Virus record (IMG/VR): IMGVR_UViG_3300025137_000061
Location: 1-50,357 of that record
Reading direction: 5' to 3' (one strand)
Source of the DNA: a virus
DNA: 50,357 bases
Position 1 is the stretch's first letter; each line of letters starts with the position of its first letter. Of the stretch, positions 1-8,202 are shown in pieces. Made by a program: the position numbers and the translations under genes. Below the pieces are notes generated by a model. It did no database searches, was not told the DNA's origin, and worked only from the letters and a program-made list of their open reading frames with translations.

Positions 1-7
1 TAAAAAA

Positions 8-265
8 ATGAAAAAACAAGCAGAAACATACGCAACAATTAACATAGCAGACTTGCCATTAATTGACTTTGCGCAAATCGGAGAAACTGACGAAAACACA
101 ATACGCAAATCCTTAGACGGATTGCAATTCGTAATCAAGTGGAACACGGAACCAACTTTTATTGCAGACGGAACCGTAGCAATCATTCAAGTAATGACAC
201 ACGACCAAGCTTTAGCGCTTATGGCTAGCCCTGAGTGGAGTGAACCAATTCCTGTGGAGAGATAG
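8..265 (+). CDS. Small hypothetical protein (85 aa), first rightward gene
   Basis: I do not recognise this 85-aa protein. It is soluble, mildly acidic, and has no signal peptide or membrane segment. The ATG follows an A-rich stretch (taaaaaa), the usual Bacteroidota-style start context. It is the first gene of the rightward block and sits 40 bp before the lysis cassette. If the window is a circularly permuted genome, its promoter would lie in the non-coding region at the right end of the window. Confidence 0.6.
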   Translation: MKKQAETYATINIADLPLIDFAQIGETDENTIRKSLDGLQFVIKWNTEPTFIADGTVAIIQVMTHDQALALMASPEWSEPIPVER

Positions 266-304
266 TAAAAAATAATCGTACCTTTACAGGTATAAATTAA
301 AAAA

Positions 305-628
305 ATGCAAGTGACAGGATTTCAGATCGGTTTTGATGCTTTAATTTCTCTGCTTTCGGCAGTGACAGGAGCCCTTACCGTGTGGTACAGCTTGAAGGGA
401 AAGGTTGAGATTCAGCAGGTAGTTTTAGATAACCTTACTTCGGAAATGGACGATATTAAGACACACAAGAAGGAGGGTAATATTTTATTGCATAAGAGAG
501 TAGATGACCTTAAGGGACAGGTTGAGAGAAACAGGGAAAAGAACGATGCCTCTCTGGCAGAGTTAAAGACCGAGATGGGAGCGATGGAGTTAAGAATTAT
601 CCAGGCCATTCATGCGATTAAGAAATAG
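305..628 (+). CDS. Membrane-anchored coiled-coil protein of the lysis cassette
   Basis: This 107-aa protein has one hydrophobic segment near the N-terminus (about residues 9-28, FDALISLLSAVTGALTVWYS). A long charged heptad-like coiled coil rich in Lys, Glu and Leu follows to the end. The layout resembles XhlA-type hemolysin/holin-accessory proteins with a reversed order of parts. It overlaps the spanin gene by 17 bp, which suggests translational coupling and a role in timing or anchoring lysis. Whether it is the holin itself, an antiholin or only an accessory protein cannot be told from sequence. Confidence 0.65.
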   Translation: MQVTGFQIGFDALISLLSAVTGALTVWYSLKGKVEIQQVVLDNLTSEMDDIKTHKKEGNILLHKRVDDLKGQVERNREKNDASLAELKTEMGAMELRIIQAIHAIKK

Positions 629-1061
629 TTGCCTTCTATTAGTAATTTTATTTGTAATCTCTTGCACTCCGCAAAGAAGGTTCACTAGGCTTATAGATAG
701 ATATCCGCACCTAATCACCACAGATACCGTTACGATGATAGACACAGTAACAGCAACCATACCAAGTATTGTTCATGACACAGTTATCAACGAACACTTC
801 TTTCATGAGATAACAAAGGACACGCTTATACTAGAGAAGGACAGGTTGACCGTAAAGATATTTCACGACACCGTCACCAGAGAGGTATATATAAAGGGTG
901 AGTGCGACACCGTGACAATAGAAAAGATTGTAGAGAGAAAGATTCCTGTTAAGTACTACGAAAAGACTCCGCTATGGAAGAAGGTTATGAACTGGTTGAT
1001 ATTTGCAGCCATAGTTTATGGAGTCTTTAGATTAGTTATATTTGTAAAAAAAAAGATATGA
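612..1061 (+). CDS. Unimolecular spanin (u-spanin)
   Basis: Spanins fuse the inner and outer membranes at the last step of lysis of Gram-negative hosts. This 149-aa protein has both features expected of a one-gene spanin. At the N-terminus is a lipoprotein signal with a lipobox ending VISC (Cys about residue 18), which would anchor it in the outer membrane. At the C-terminus is a transmembrane helix (about residues 126-146, WLIFAAIVYGVFRLVIFV) followed by lysines. The middle is rich in alternating Thr-Val strands (DTVT, DTVI, DTVTIE), matching the beta-rich periplasmic part of T1 gp11-type u-spanins. It overlaps the gene before by 17 bp and the gene after by ATGA. It is placed directly before the endolysin. 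The assignment is by architecture, not by alignment. Confidence 0.72.
   Translation: MRLRNSCLLLVILFVISCTPQRRFTRLIDRYPHLITTDTVTMIDTVTATIPSIVHDTVINEHFFHEITKDTLILEKDRLTVKIFHDTVTREVYIKGECDTVTIEKIVERKIPVKYYEKTPLWKKVMNWLIFAAIVYGVFRLVIFVKKKI
1037..1044 (+). promoter_or_regulatory. Bacteroidota-type -7 box (TATATTTG)
   Basis: TATATTTG matches the TAnnTTTG -7 element of the main Bacteroidota sigma factor. It lies inside the end of the spanin gene, 14 bp before the start at 1058. No clear -33 TTTG box is visible at the usual spacing, so the call is tentative. Confidence 0.35.
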
Positions 1062-1243
1062 AAAATAGATTGTTCTCAAACTACGTAACAACCATATTAG
1101 GATGTTTAATTTTAATATTTTGTGGCGTAATGATTTACACTGAAAAGGAAACAACAGAAGGAATGGCAGGATGGCTTGCTGTAGGTCTAATGTTCCTAAG
1201 ATCAAAAGACAGCTTGATAGCACTACCTGCTAAAGAAAGATAG
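1058..1243 (+). CDS. Small holin-like membrane protein
   Basis: This 61-aa protein has two hydrophobic segments (about residues 8-27 and 35-47) separated by a short charged loop (TEKETTEG) and ends in basic residues, the general form of a class II holin. Its ATG overlaps the spanin stop as ATGA (1058-1061), and its stop directly abuts the next small ORF. A promoter-like TATATTTG lies 14 bp upstream (1037-1044). It is my best candidate for the holin that releases the amidase, though its small size gives little family evidence. Confidence 0.6.
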   Translation: MKNRLFSNYVTTILGCLILIFCGVMIYTEKETTEGMAGWLAVGLMFLRSKDSLIALPAKER

Positions 1244-1315
1244 ATGGGTGTAGTGCTTGTAATAATTGCAGCTTACCTTGCTGCCTCATTAATAATTACA
1301 GTATGGAAAAGATAA
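1244..1315 (+). CDS. 23-residue single-pass membrane microprotein
   Basis: An ATG directly abutting the preceding stop codon opens a 23-aa frame that is almost one transmembrane helix (MGVVLVIIAAYLAASLIITV) with a basic tail (WKR). It overlaps the amidase start by 13 bp. Zero-gap spacing, strong hydrophobicity and its place between holin candidate and endolysin suggest a real product such as a pinholin, antiholin or holin partner. The alternative is that the frame is only a spacer that couples translation into the amidase. Confidence 0.45.
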   Translation: MGVVLVIIAAYLAASLIITVWKR

Positions 1316-1989
1316 TTACATGTCCCAACTGCAACACGAAGTTTGATATGTCTATAAAGCCTCACGCTTACGAATCAAAATACCTATGGATATTTGACAA
1401 CGGGCATGGTGGTGTTATTGATGGTGTTTATCAGACATCGGGTAAGAGATCTCCAGTATGGCCAGATGGTGAAGTTTTGTATGAGGGAGAGTTCAACAGG
1501 GCTATTGTTAGTAGGTTAATGAAAATGTGCAAGGCAAACAATATTGACTGTGTAGACCTAGTAGACACTCAAGAGGATATTCCGCTAAAAGAAAGACCTA
1601 AAATGGCTAACAAGATAGCAAGGTCTTCTGATAGGCCATGTATATATGTTAGCATACATGCCAATGGTTTCACTGATGAATCTGCAAACGGGTGGGAGGT
1701 GTTTACATCTCCAGGTGAGACTAAGTCAGACCCTATAGCCACAGTTCTTTATGAGAAAGCTAAGGCTGAGTTTCCTGAAAGAAAAATGAGGCCATCAATG
1801 GGAGATGGAGATCCTGATAAAGAAGAAAGGTTTACCGTTCTTACGGATACATCTATGCCTGCTATACTATCTGAGAATTTTTTTATGACAAACTACAGAG
1901 AGTGTCACGAGATACTTATGAGTGAGTCTGGTAGAGACAGGGTCGCTAAGATACATTTTCAAATGATTCAACAATTGGAGAACAGCTAA
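1303..1989 (+). CDS. Endolysin, N-acetylmuramoyl-L-alanine amidase (Amidase_3)
   Basis: This 228-aa enzyme should cut the bond between N-acetylmuramic acid and L-alanine in peptidoglycan. The zinc-site pattern of Amidase_3 is visible: DNGHGG with His35, a Glu at about 61-63 in YEGEFNR, SIHANG with His119, and the catalytic-type Glu191 in LSENFFM. The N-terminus carries a lone CPNC pair (Cys7, Cys10) before the domain. There is no signal peptide, so export would depend on a holin. It is the last gene of the lysis cassette. Confidence 0.88.
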   Translation: MEKIITCPNCNTKFDMSIKPHAYESKYLWIFDNGHGGVIDGVYQTSGKRSPVWPDGEVLYEGEFNRAIVSRLMKMCKANNIDCVDLVDTQEDIPLKERPKMANKIARSSDRPCIYVSIHANGFTDESANGWEVFTSPGETKSDPIATVLYEKAKAEFPERKMRPSMGDGDPDKEERFTVLTDTSMPAILSENFFMTNYRECHEILMSESGRDRVAKIHFQMIQQLENS

Positions 1990-2001
1990 GAATAATTTAG
2001 C

Positions 2002-2009
2002 TATATTTG
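2002..2009 (+). promoter_or_regulatory. Bacteroidota-type -7 box (TATATTTG)
   Basis: TATATTTG lies in the short gap after the endolysin, 16 bp before the ATG at 2025. A TTG at 1976-1978 sits about 23 bp upstream, slightly far for a -33 box. This is a likely promoter for the genes from 2025 onward. Confidence 0.5.
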
Positions 2010-2024
2010 TATAAATAACAAGAC

Positions 2025-2276
2025 ATGGCAAAGATAGATTCATATTCAACAGCTACACCGACAGAGAATGATCTCTTGCTTGGATCCGATTCAGACGCTT
2101 CTAATGCTACAAAGAATTTTACTGTAGGGGCATTAAGGGATTATATGATAACGTCTAGCGTTCCAGCGACTGCAACTTCTGTTGGAACTGCTGGTACACT
2201 TGCGTATGATTCAAGCTATCTATATGTTTGTGTAGCCACAAACACATGGAAGAGGGTTGCCATAGCTACTTGGTAG
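2025..2276 (+). CDS. Small fibre-like structural protein (83 aa)
   Basis: This 83-aa protein is rich in Ser, Thr, Ala and Asp. It has the pattern TPTENDLLLGSD, then KNFTVGALRDY, then a beta-rich end (LAYDSSYLYVCVATNTWKRV). This layout is common at the start of, or as small pieces of, phage tail or head fibres. It has its own promoter-like box 16 bp upstream. Role as a virion appendage is inferred from composition only. Confidence 0.55.
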   Translation: MAKIDSYSTATPTENDLLLGSDSDASNATKNFTVGALRDYMITSSVPATATSVGTAGTLAYDSSYLYVCVATNTWKRVAIATW

Positions 2277-2289
2277 TAAATTAAATTAA

Positions 2290-2526
2290 ATGAAAAAAAT
2301 TGAAGAGGATGAGCTTGAGAAATTAATCGAGCTCAATAAGAATTACAGGGACCTTAAGTTTCAGATAGCTGACATTGAGATCACCTTCGAAAGATTAAAA
2401 AATCAAAAGATAACGTCCATAGCCAACCTAGAGATGGGAGCACATGACCTGGCGTCGTACCAGAAAGAAATTTCTGAGAAGTACGGAGATGTAGACATAA
2501 ATCTACACACAGGTGAATATAGTTAG
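2290..2526 (+). CDS. Small coiled-coil protein (78 aa), hypothetical
   Basis: This is a highly charged helical protein. Its first 50 residues are rich in Glu, Lys, Leu and Ile in heptad-like spacing. The last part is more polar (KYGDVDINLHTGEYS). It has no membrane segment and I do not recognise a family. It follows the fibre-like gene by 13 bp and overlaps the next gene by 14 bp, so it is co-expressed with the packaging genes. Confidence 0.6.
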   Translation: MKKIEEDELEKLIELNKNYRDLKFQIADIEITFERLKNQKITSIANLEMGAHDLASYQKEISEKYGDVDINLHTGEYS

Positions 2527-2731
2527 AAAGATATCCGTAGGTCCTGACTACATGAAGTGCATGCACTACGTAGTAGGTCAGGAGGTTCTTGGAAGGAGCT
2601 ACACAATAGACTCTATAATACAGGATGATTCATCCATATGTATATATATACGTAAGGATGACGAGATTGTTAAGTGGAAGGAGTTTAGCTCTACCATGCC
2701 TGTATCTATAGAGTTTAAAATAGACTTCTGA
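2513..2731 (+). CDS. Small hypothetical protein (72 aa)
   Basis: This is an unrecognised 72-aa protein with alternating beta-like segments (YVVGQEVLGRSYTIDSII, SICIYIRKDDEI). It overlaps the gene before by 14 bp and its stop shares one base with the start of the GroES-like gene. A beta-barrel accessory protein is possible, but nothing specific supports a function. Confidence 0.6.
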   Translation: MNIVRKISVGPDYMKCMHYVVGQEVLGRSYTIDSIIQDDSSICIYIRKDDEIVKWKEFSSTMPVSIEFKIDF

Positions 2732-3288
2732 TGACATCTCCATACTGCTTCGTTATAAAACCTGTCGACGGAAGGCGTTATGACAATATACGGGATTATG
2801 GAGGGAAGGAGTTTGTGATAAGCACATCCCAGGAAGATCACACCGTATCAAACAGATTTGCTGAGGTTATATCAAGACCTACATACTACAGTGGACCAAT
2901 ACAAAAGGGAGACATAGTTATCGTGCACCACAACGTGTTCAGGTACTATTACGACATGAAGGGGAAGCAGAAGAGTAGCTGGCACCATGTCATGGATGAT
3001 ATATTCATAGTGGAACCCAGTCAGGTTTATTTATATAGAAGAGATGAGGTATGGAATGCACCGTCTCCTTTTTGTTTCGTTAGACCTATAGACTCGGAGG
3101 ATCATATGTTCACTCAGCTAGGCAACTTAGAGCAGTTGTGGGGTGAGTTGGTTTTTAAGAACAATGATATAGACTACGTGGATCATGGAGACATTATATC
3201 ATTCACCCCAGATAGCGAGTATGAGTTTAGGATAGGAGAGGAGATACTATACAGGATGTACAACAAGAATATATGTCTAAAAAGGTAG
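2731..3288 (+). CDS. Tandem GroES-like (co-chaperonin fold) protein
   Basis: The 185-aa protein has two halves that each look like a GroES beta barrel. Half 1 has CFVIKPVDG, a GG-turn with VISTSQ, a strand EVISR, and the barrel-closing KGDIVIVHHNVF (about residues 50-75). Half 2 has CFVRPID, GELVFKN, then DHGDIISFTPDSEYEF and IGEEILYRMYNKNICL. The GD-IV-F followed by Gly-Glu-hydrophobic pattern is the known signature of GroES C-terminal halves. A phage co-chaperonin would help the host GroEL fold capsid protein. It sits just before the terminase, inside the morphogenesis block. The match is from pattern only; a structural beta-barrel accessory is the alternative. Confidence 0.5.
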   Translation: MTSPYCFVIKPVDGRRYDNIRDYGGKEFVISTSQEDHTVSNRFAEVISRPTYYSGPIQKGDIVIVHHNVFRYYYDMKGKQKSSWHHVMDDIFIVEPSQVYLYRRDEVWNAPSPFCFVRPIDSEDHMFTQLGNLEQLWGELVFKNNDIDYVDHGDIISFTPDSEYEFRIGEEILYRMYNKNICLKR

Positions 3289-3539
3289 AAATATTACAGG
3301 CGGCCAAGCTGGCCATAGATGAGTTGATTAAGGTCTTAAAGGAGCCTATCATTACGCATGCAGAAGATGATATAAGTGCAGATAAGATGAAGAATGCAGC
3401 ATCCGCTAAGAAACTAGCATTCGACGACGCACTTGCTATGCTGCACAAGATAGAGGAGTTAGAGACTGACAAGGATCAGGTCGAGATTATAGACGCTGGT
3501 AAGAATGGTTTCGCAGAAGGCAGGGCTCGTGGAAAATAA
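3273..3539 (+). CDS. Small helical protein before terminase (88 aa)
   Basis: This is an 88-aa, Lys/Ala/Glu/Asp-rich, probably all-helical protein (VEILQAAKLAIDELIKVLKE). It overlaps the gene before by 16 bp and the terminase gene by up to 35 bp. The position directly before the large terminase subunit and the helical, charged form are compatible with a small terminase subunit. No helix-turn-helix is evident and the size is small, so this is only a positional guess. Confidence 0.6.
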   Translation: MSKKVEILQAAKLAIDELIKVLKEPIITHAEDDISADKMKNAASAKKLAFDDALAMLHKIEELETDKDQVEIIDAGKNGFAEGRARGK

Positions 3540-5748
3540 CCTATACAAAATATCAAAGGATCACATAAGCAAGAATGCCTTGATCTCAAGAAACAGGGCA
3601 AAGAAATGGGTTTACGGGTATGACAAGAAGTATGACGTGGTGGTTATATCTAAGGATGGAACCATAGGTGATGTCTATGACATAAATGGACTCAAGATAG
3701 CTATACCTTTAACGCCAAAGAAGATAGACGTAAAGGAAGATAAATGGGTTGCTTATGACTATCCGAAAGAGCTTTCAAAAATAAGAACAATATTTGATTG
3801 GAACAGGAAGGATAACCTTTTCAAGTCAAAATACGTCGATTTTATAGAGACAGAGTTTGACAGGAGAGAGGATGGGTACTGGTTCATGAATAACGGTATA
3901 CCCACGTACATGACTGGATCTCATTACATGTACCTTCAGTGGACCAAGATAGATGTAGGACACCCTGACTTCAGGGAGTCAAACAGGGTATTCTATATAT
4001 TCTGGGAGGCCTGCAAGGCTGACAAGAGGTGCTTTGGTATGTGCTACCTTAAGAACAGGCGTTCTGGTTTCTCATTCATGGGATCCGAGGAGTGTGCTAA
4101 TATAGCAACAATATCTAGGGACTCACGTGTAGGTATCCTATCAAAGACTGGTAGTGATGCCAAGAAGATGTTTACTGACAAGGTTGTTCCTATTGTAAGA
4201 AATTATCCCTTCTTTTTCAAGCCTATTCAGGACGGTATGGACAACCCAAAGACAGAGCTGGCGTTCAGGGTTCCTGCGAGTAAGATCACCCGTAAGAATA
4301 TGGACGAGGAGAAGGATGATGAGATTGAGGGACTTGACACAACGATTGACTGGAAGAACACGGATGACAACAGCTATGACGGTGAGAAGCTTTTACTTCT
4401 TGTACATGACGAGAGTGGTAAGTGGTTGAAGCCAAATAATATTCAGACCAACTGGCGTGTAACTAAGACATGTCTCAGGCTGGGTAGTAAGATCATAGGC
4501 AAGTGCATGATGGGATCCACATCCAACGCACTCTCAAAGGGTGGTGAGCAGTTCAAGAGGTTGTATATGGATAGCGATCCATCCGTAAGGTCTGCAAACG
4601 GACAGACAAGGAGTGGGTTGTATTCATTGTTTATACCGATGGAGTGGAACTACGAGGGATACATTGATCAGTATGGATGGCCTGTGTTTGAGGATCCTTC
4701 TAAGCCAGTTATAGGTGTAGATGGCGAGATGATAGATGACGGTGTTATAACATACTGGAATAATGAGGTTGAGGCACTTAAGTCAGATCCAGATGCATTA
4801 AACGAGTACTACAGACAGTTTCCTAGAACTGAATCTCACGCATTCAGGGATGAATCTAGGCAGTCTATATTTAACCTGACAAAGATATACCAGCAGATAG
4901 ATTACAATGACTCATTGATAAAGGACAGGGTTCTGACCAGGGGATACTTTCATTGGAAGAATGGTGAGAAGGACACAACGGTTGTATGGACTCCTGACAA
5001 GAAGGGCAGGTTTGTTGTGTCATGGGTTCCTAGTTTTGAACATAGAAATAATGTTATAAACAGAGGAGGCGTTAAGTATCCTGGTAACGATCACATGGGA
5101 TCATTTGGATGTGATCCATACGACATATCTGGTGTTGTTGGAGGAAGTGGATCTAACGGTGCATTGCACGGACTTACTAAGTTTCATATGGAGGATGCCC
5201 CGTCTAACGAGTTCTTTCTTGAGTACATAGCCAGGCCAAAGACGGCAGAGATATTCTTCGAGGATGTACTTATGGCATGTATATTTTATGGTATGCCTAT
5301 ACTTGCGGAGAACAACAAGGCCAGGCTTCTTTACCATTTTAAGAACAGGGGATACAGAGGGTTTTCAATGAACAGGCCCGACAAAAACAAGAAGAGGCTA
5401 TCTAAGACAGAGTTAGAGCTTGGGGGTATACCTAACACCAGTGAGGATGTGAAACAGGCTCACGCCTCAGCTATTGAGTCTTACATAGAGCAGTACGTAG
5501 GTTTTGATTCCGAGGGAACGTATAGAGATGCTGGCGATATAGGAAGTATGTACCTCACAAGGACGCTTGAGGACTGGGCAAAGTTTGAGATAAATAACAG
5601 GACAAAATACGATGCCTCGATCAGCTCAGGTCTTGCTATAATGGCAAACAAGAAGTATATTTCTAATGCGCAAAAAAAAGAATCAAAAATAAGTATTAAA
5701 TTTGTAAGATATGACAATCGTGGTAGTAGAAGCGAAATAATAAAGTAA
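3505..5748 (+). CDS. terL: Terminase large subunit
   Basis: This 747-aa protein is the DNA-packaging motor, with an ATPase and a headful nuclease. A degenerate Walker-A-like segment KNRRSGFSF is near residues 183-191. A Walker B with catalytic acid, LLLLVHDESG, is near 296-305. A GSTSN coupling-type motif follows. The RNase-H-like nuclease begins near residue 533 with GCDPYD. The length fits crAss-like and related podovirus terminases. The ATG at 3505 overlaps the preceding gene; an in-frame GTG at 3529 (VENNLYKI) is an alternative start. It ends one base into the portal start (taATG). A TAAATTTG box near its end may add a portal transcript. Confidence 0.85.
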   Translation: MVSQKAGLVENNLYKISKDHISKNALISRNRAKKWVYGYDKKYDVVVISKDGTIGDVYDINGLKIAIPLTPKKIDVKEDKWVAYDYPKELSKIRTIFDWNRKDNLFKSKYVDFIETEFDRREDGYWFMNNGIPTYMTGSHYMYLQWTKIDVGHPDFRESNRVFYIFWEACKADKRCFGMCYLKNRRSGFSFMGSEECANIATISRDSRVGILSKTGSDAKKMFTDKVVPIVRNYPFFFKPIQDGMDNPKTELAFRVPASKITRKNMDEEKDDEIEGLDTTIDWKNTDDNSYDGEKLLLLVHDESGKWLKPNNIQTNWRVTKTCLRLGSKIIGKCMMGSTSNALSKGGEQFKRLYMDSDPSVRSANGQTRSGLYSLFIPMEWNYEGYIDQYGWPVFEDPSKPVIGVDGEMIDDGVITYWNNEVEALKSDPDALNEYYRQFPRTESHAFRDESRQSIFNLTKIYQQIDYNDSLIKDRVLTRGYFHWKNGEKDTTVVWTPDKKGRFVVSWVPSFEHRNNVINRGGVKYPGNDHMGSFGCDPYDISGVVGGSGSNGALHGLTKFHMEDAPSNEFFLEYIARPKTAEIFFEDVLMACIFYGMPILAENNKARLLYHFKNRGYRGFSMNRPDKNKKRLSKTELELGGIPNTSEDVKQAHASAIESYIEQYVGFDSEGTYRDAGDIGSMYLTRTLEDWAKFEINNRTKYDASISSGLAIMANKKYISNAQKKESKISIKFVRYDNRGSRSEIIK
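5697..5704 (+). promoter_or_regulatory. Bacteroidota-type -7 box (TAAATTTG)
   Basis: TAAATTTG lies inside the 3' end of the terminase gene, 44 bp before the portal start, surrounded by a run of A residues. No -33 box is evident. It could raise portal expression over terminase. Confidence 0.35.
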
Positions 5749-8177
5749 TGGATAAACCTTCAGTAATAATTAATCAATTACCCTTCCCGAACCAGATGGC
5801 CTCTGACGAAGAAAAATCTTCAGAGAAGTATGGACTAAGTGTAGCAAAGGCTATAGAGGGTGAGTGGTTTAAAAGAAAGGGAAGTTCTTGTAGGTTTTAT
5901 GACCAATGGGGAGAGTACCACAGATTAAGACTTTATGCTAGAGGTGAGCAGCCCATGCAGAAGTACAAGGATGAGTTAGCTATAAATGGTGACATGTCTA
6001 TGTTAAACCTAGACTGGAGTCCTATTCCTATCATACCTAAGTTTGTAGATATAGTTGTAAACGGAATGAATGACAGGCTTTACAAGGTTAAGGCCGAGGC
6101 TCAGGACGTGATGTCTGCTGAGAAGAAGAATCAGTTTCAGGAGTCTATAGAGAAGGACATGGTTTCCAAGGACTTCTTGGAGATGACGAAGGAGGAGTTT
6201 GGTATCAATGCATTCAATATGGATCCAAATGAGCTACCAGCTGATGACCAGGAATTGTCTTTATACATGCAAATAAACTACAAGCCTGGGATAGAGATAG
6301 CTGAGGAGGTTGCCATAGACACCATACTTAAGATGAACAAGTTTGACGAGGTCAAGAAGAACTTCGATTACGACGTTACAACTATAGGTGTGGGTGTAAT
6401 GAAGCACGAGTTCCTTGTGAATGATGGTGTGAATGTAGAGTATGTTGATCCAGCTAACTGGATACACAGCTACACGGAGAAGGAGGACTTCTCAGACTGC
6501 TACTACTTCGGTGAGGTTAAGCAGGTGCACTACACAGAACTATTAAAGATAAACCCAGACCTTACTGATGAGCAGCTTACAGAGATAAAGAACTCTAGCT
6601 CTGCATATAACAATTACTTCCCTATAATCAGAAATTATCAGGACGATGCATTCTTAAATGAGGTAGTTACACTGATGTACTTTAATTATAAGACGAGTAA
6701 AAGATTTGTCTGGAAGAAAAAAATATTAGATAACGGTGGAGAGCGAGTTATTAGAAAGGGAGACACATTCAATCCTCCGACAGGAGATGGTATTCCTTTT
6801 GAAATAATCGAGGCACCAAGAGAGGTTTGGTATGACGGAATACTTGTGGGTGGTTCTAACATATTACTAAAGTGGGAGATGGCTAGAAACATGGTAAGAC
6901 CAAAGTCAGCCTCTCAGAGTGCCATGCCAAACTATGTGGCCCACGCACCAAGGTTATACAAGGGTAATATAGAGTCATTGGTTAGGAGAATGATTCCATT
7001 TGCCGATCAGATTCAACTGACACACCTAAAGCTACAGCAGGTGATGTCAAGGGTTGTACCTGACGGTGTATTTATAGATGCAGATGGTATCAATGAGGTA
7101 GACCTCGGAACGGGTGCCGCATATAATCCTGAGGACGCACTGAAGCTATACTTCCAGACTGGTAGTGTTATCGGTAGGAGCTATACACAGGAGGGAGAGT
7201 TTAACAACGCACGTATACCAATACAGGAACTTAATTCAAACAGTGGACAGTCTAAGATGGCTGCACTTATTGGAAACTATAACCACTACCTGAACATGAT
7301 CAGGGATGTGACGGGTATAAACTCTGCAAGGGATGGATCAAGTCCTAACCCTGATGCACTTGTAGGTGTACAGAAACTAGCGGCATTGAGCTCTAATACT
7401 GCTACAAGACACATATTAAACGCAGGCTTATATGCAACAAGAAGACTTGCTGAATGCATATCATTGAGGGTTGGAGACATCCTTGAATATGCAGACTTCA
7501 GGGAAGAGTTCGCTATGCAGATAGGAAAATATAACGTCGCTATACTTGACGAGATAAGAGACCTGTACCTTTATGACTTTGGAATATTTATAGAGGTCGC
7601 CCCTGATGAGGAGGAGAAGCAGATGCTTGAGGCAAATATAAATGTAGCACTTCAGCAGAAGACTATAGATCTTGAGGATGCTATAGACATCAGAGGTATG
7701 AGCAATATAAAGCTGGCCAATGAGATGCTTAAGGTCAAGAGGCGTAGGCGTATGGAACAGATGCAGAAGCAGGCTCAACAGCAGCAGCAGATGAAGCTAC
7801 AGTCAGACCTTCAGACTCAGCAGTCGGCTGCACAGCAGAAGGCACAGCTTATACAGCTTGAAGCACAGGCAAAGACACAGGTGAAGGAGGCAGAGGCACA
7901 GTTTGATATTCAAAAGATGAATGCCGAGGTTGAGGCTAAGAAGTACTTAATGGACCTAGAGTTCCAGTACAACATGCAGCTTAAGGGTATAGAGGCCGAG
8001 TCATTGATGACAAGGGAGGACAAGAGAGAGTCCGCTAAGTCTGAAAGAATTAGTCAGCAAAATAGTGAGCAGTCTAAGCTTATAAACCAAAGAAAGAACA
8101 ACCTGCCACCTCAGAACTTTGAGAGCACGGAAGACACTCTGGATGGTTTTGGATTAGAATCATTTGGCCCTAAATAG
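5748..8177 (+). CDS. Portal protein
   Basis: The portal forms the dodecameric gate for DNA at one capsid vertex. This 809-aa protein follows the terminase directly. It has a wing/stem-type core with conserved-looking YHRLRLYARGEQ near residue 65 and DWSPIPIIPKFVDIVVNGM near 98. Its C-terminal third is a long Gln/Glu/Lys-rich coiled coil (from about residue 660 to 780). In P22-like and crAss-like portals the C-terminal helices form a barrel that reaches into the capsid, which this tail would match. Its length exceeds the roughly 725 residues of P22 gp1. The assignment rests on position, size and architecture. Confidence 0.82.
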   Translation: MDKPSVIINQLPFPNQMASDEEKSSEKYGLSVAKAIEGEWFKRKGSSCRFYDQWGEYHRLRLYARGEQPMQKYKDELAINGDMSMLNLDWSPIPIIPKFVDIVVNGMNDRLYKVKAEAQDVMSAEKKNQFQESIEKDMVSKDFLEMTKEEFGINAFNMDPNELPADDQELSLYMQINYKPGIEIAEEVAIDTILKMNKFDEVKKNFDYDVTTIGVGVMKHEFLVNDGVNVEYVDPANWIHSYTEKEDFSDCYYFGEVKQVHYTELLKINPDLTDEQLTEIKNSSSAYNNYFPIIRNYQDDAFLNEVVTLMYFNYKTSKRFVWKKKILDNGGERVIRKGDTFNPPTGDGIPFEIIEAPREVWYDGILVGGSNILLKWEMARNMVRPKSASQSAMPNYVAHAPRLYKGNIESLVRRMIPFADQIQLTHLKLQQVMSRVVPDGVFIDADGINEVDLGTGAAYNPEDALKLYFQTGSVIGRSYTQEGEFNNARIPIQELNSNSGQSKMAALIGNYNHYLNMIRDVTGINSARDGSSPNPDALVGVQKLAALSSNTATRHILNAGLYATRRLAECISLRVGDILEYADFREEFAMQIGKYNVAILDEIRDLYLYDFGIFIEVAPDEEEKQMLEANINVALQQKTIDLEDAIDIRGMSNIKLANEMLKVKRRRRMEQMQKQAQQQQQMKLQSDLQTQQSAAQQKAQLIQLEAQAKTQVKEAEAQFDIQKMNAEVEAKKYLMDLEFQYNMQLKGIEAESLMTREDKRESAKSERISQQNSEQSKLINQRKNNLPPQNFESTEDTLDGFGLESFGPK

Positions 8178-8194
8178 GATACAAAAATATTACT

Positions 8195-8202
8195 TAACTT
8201 TG
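8195..8202 (+). promoter_or_regulatory. Bacteroidota-type -7 box (TAACTTTG) overlapping a DnaA-box sequence
   Basis: TAACTTTG lies 23 bp before the scaffold-candidate ATG at 8225, in the 47-bp gap after the portal gene. The next bases, 8201-8209 (TGTGGATAA), are the reverse complement of the consensus DnaA box TTATCCACA and overlap the box by two bases. The promoter is likely; the DnaA box may be chance. Confidence 0.45.

Noticed and set aside
5101-5717. Leftward open frames inside the terminase gene
   Set aside because: They are antisense shadows of a strongly supported gene and lack start contexts or family features.
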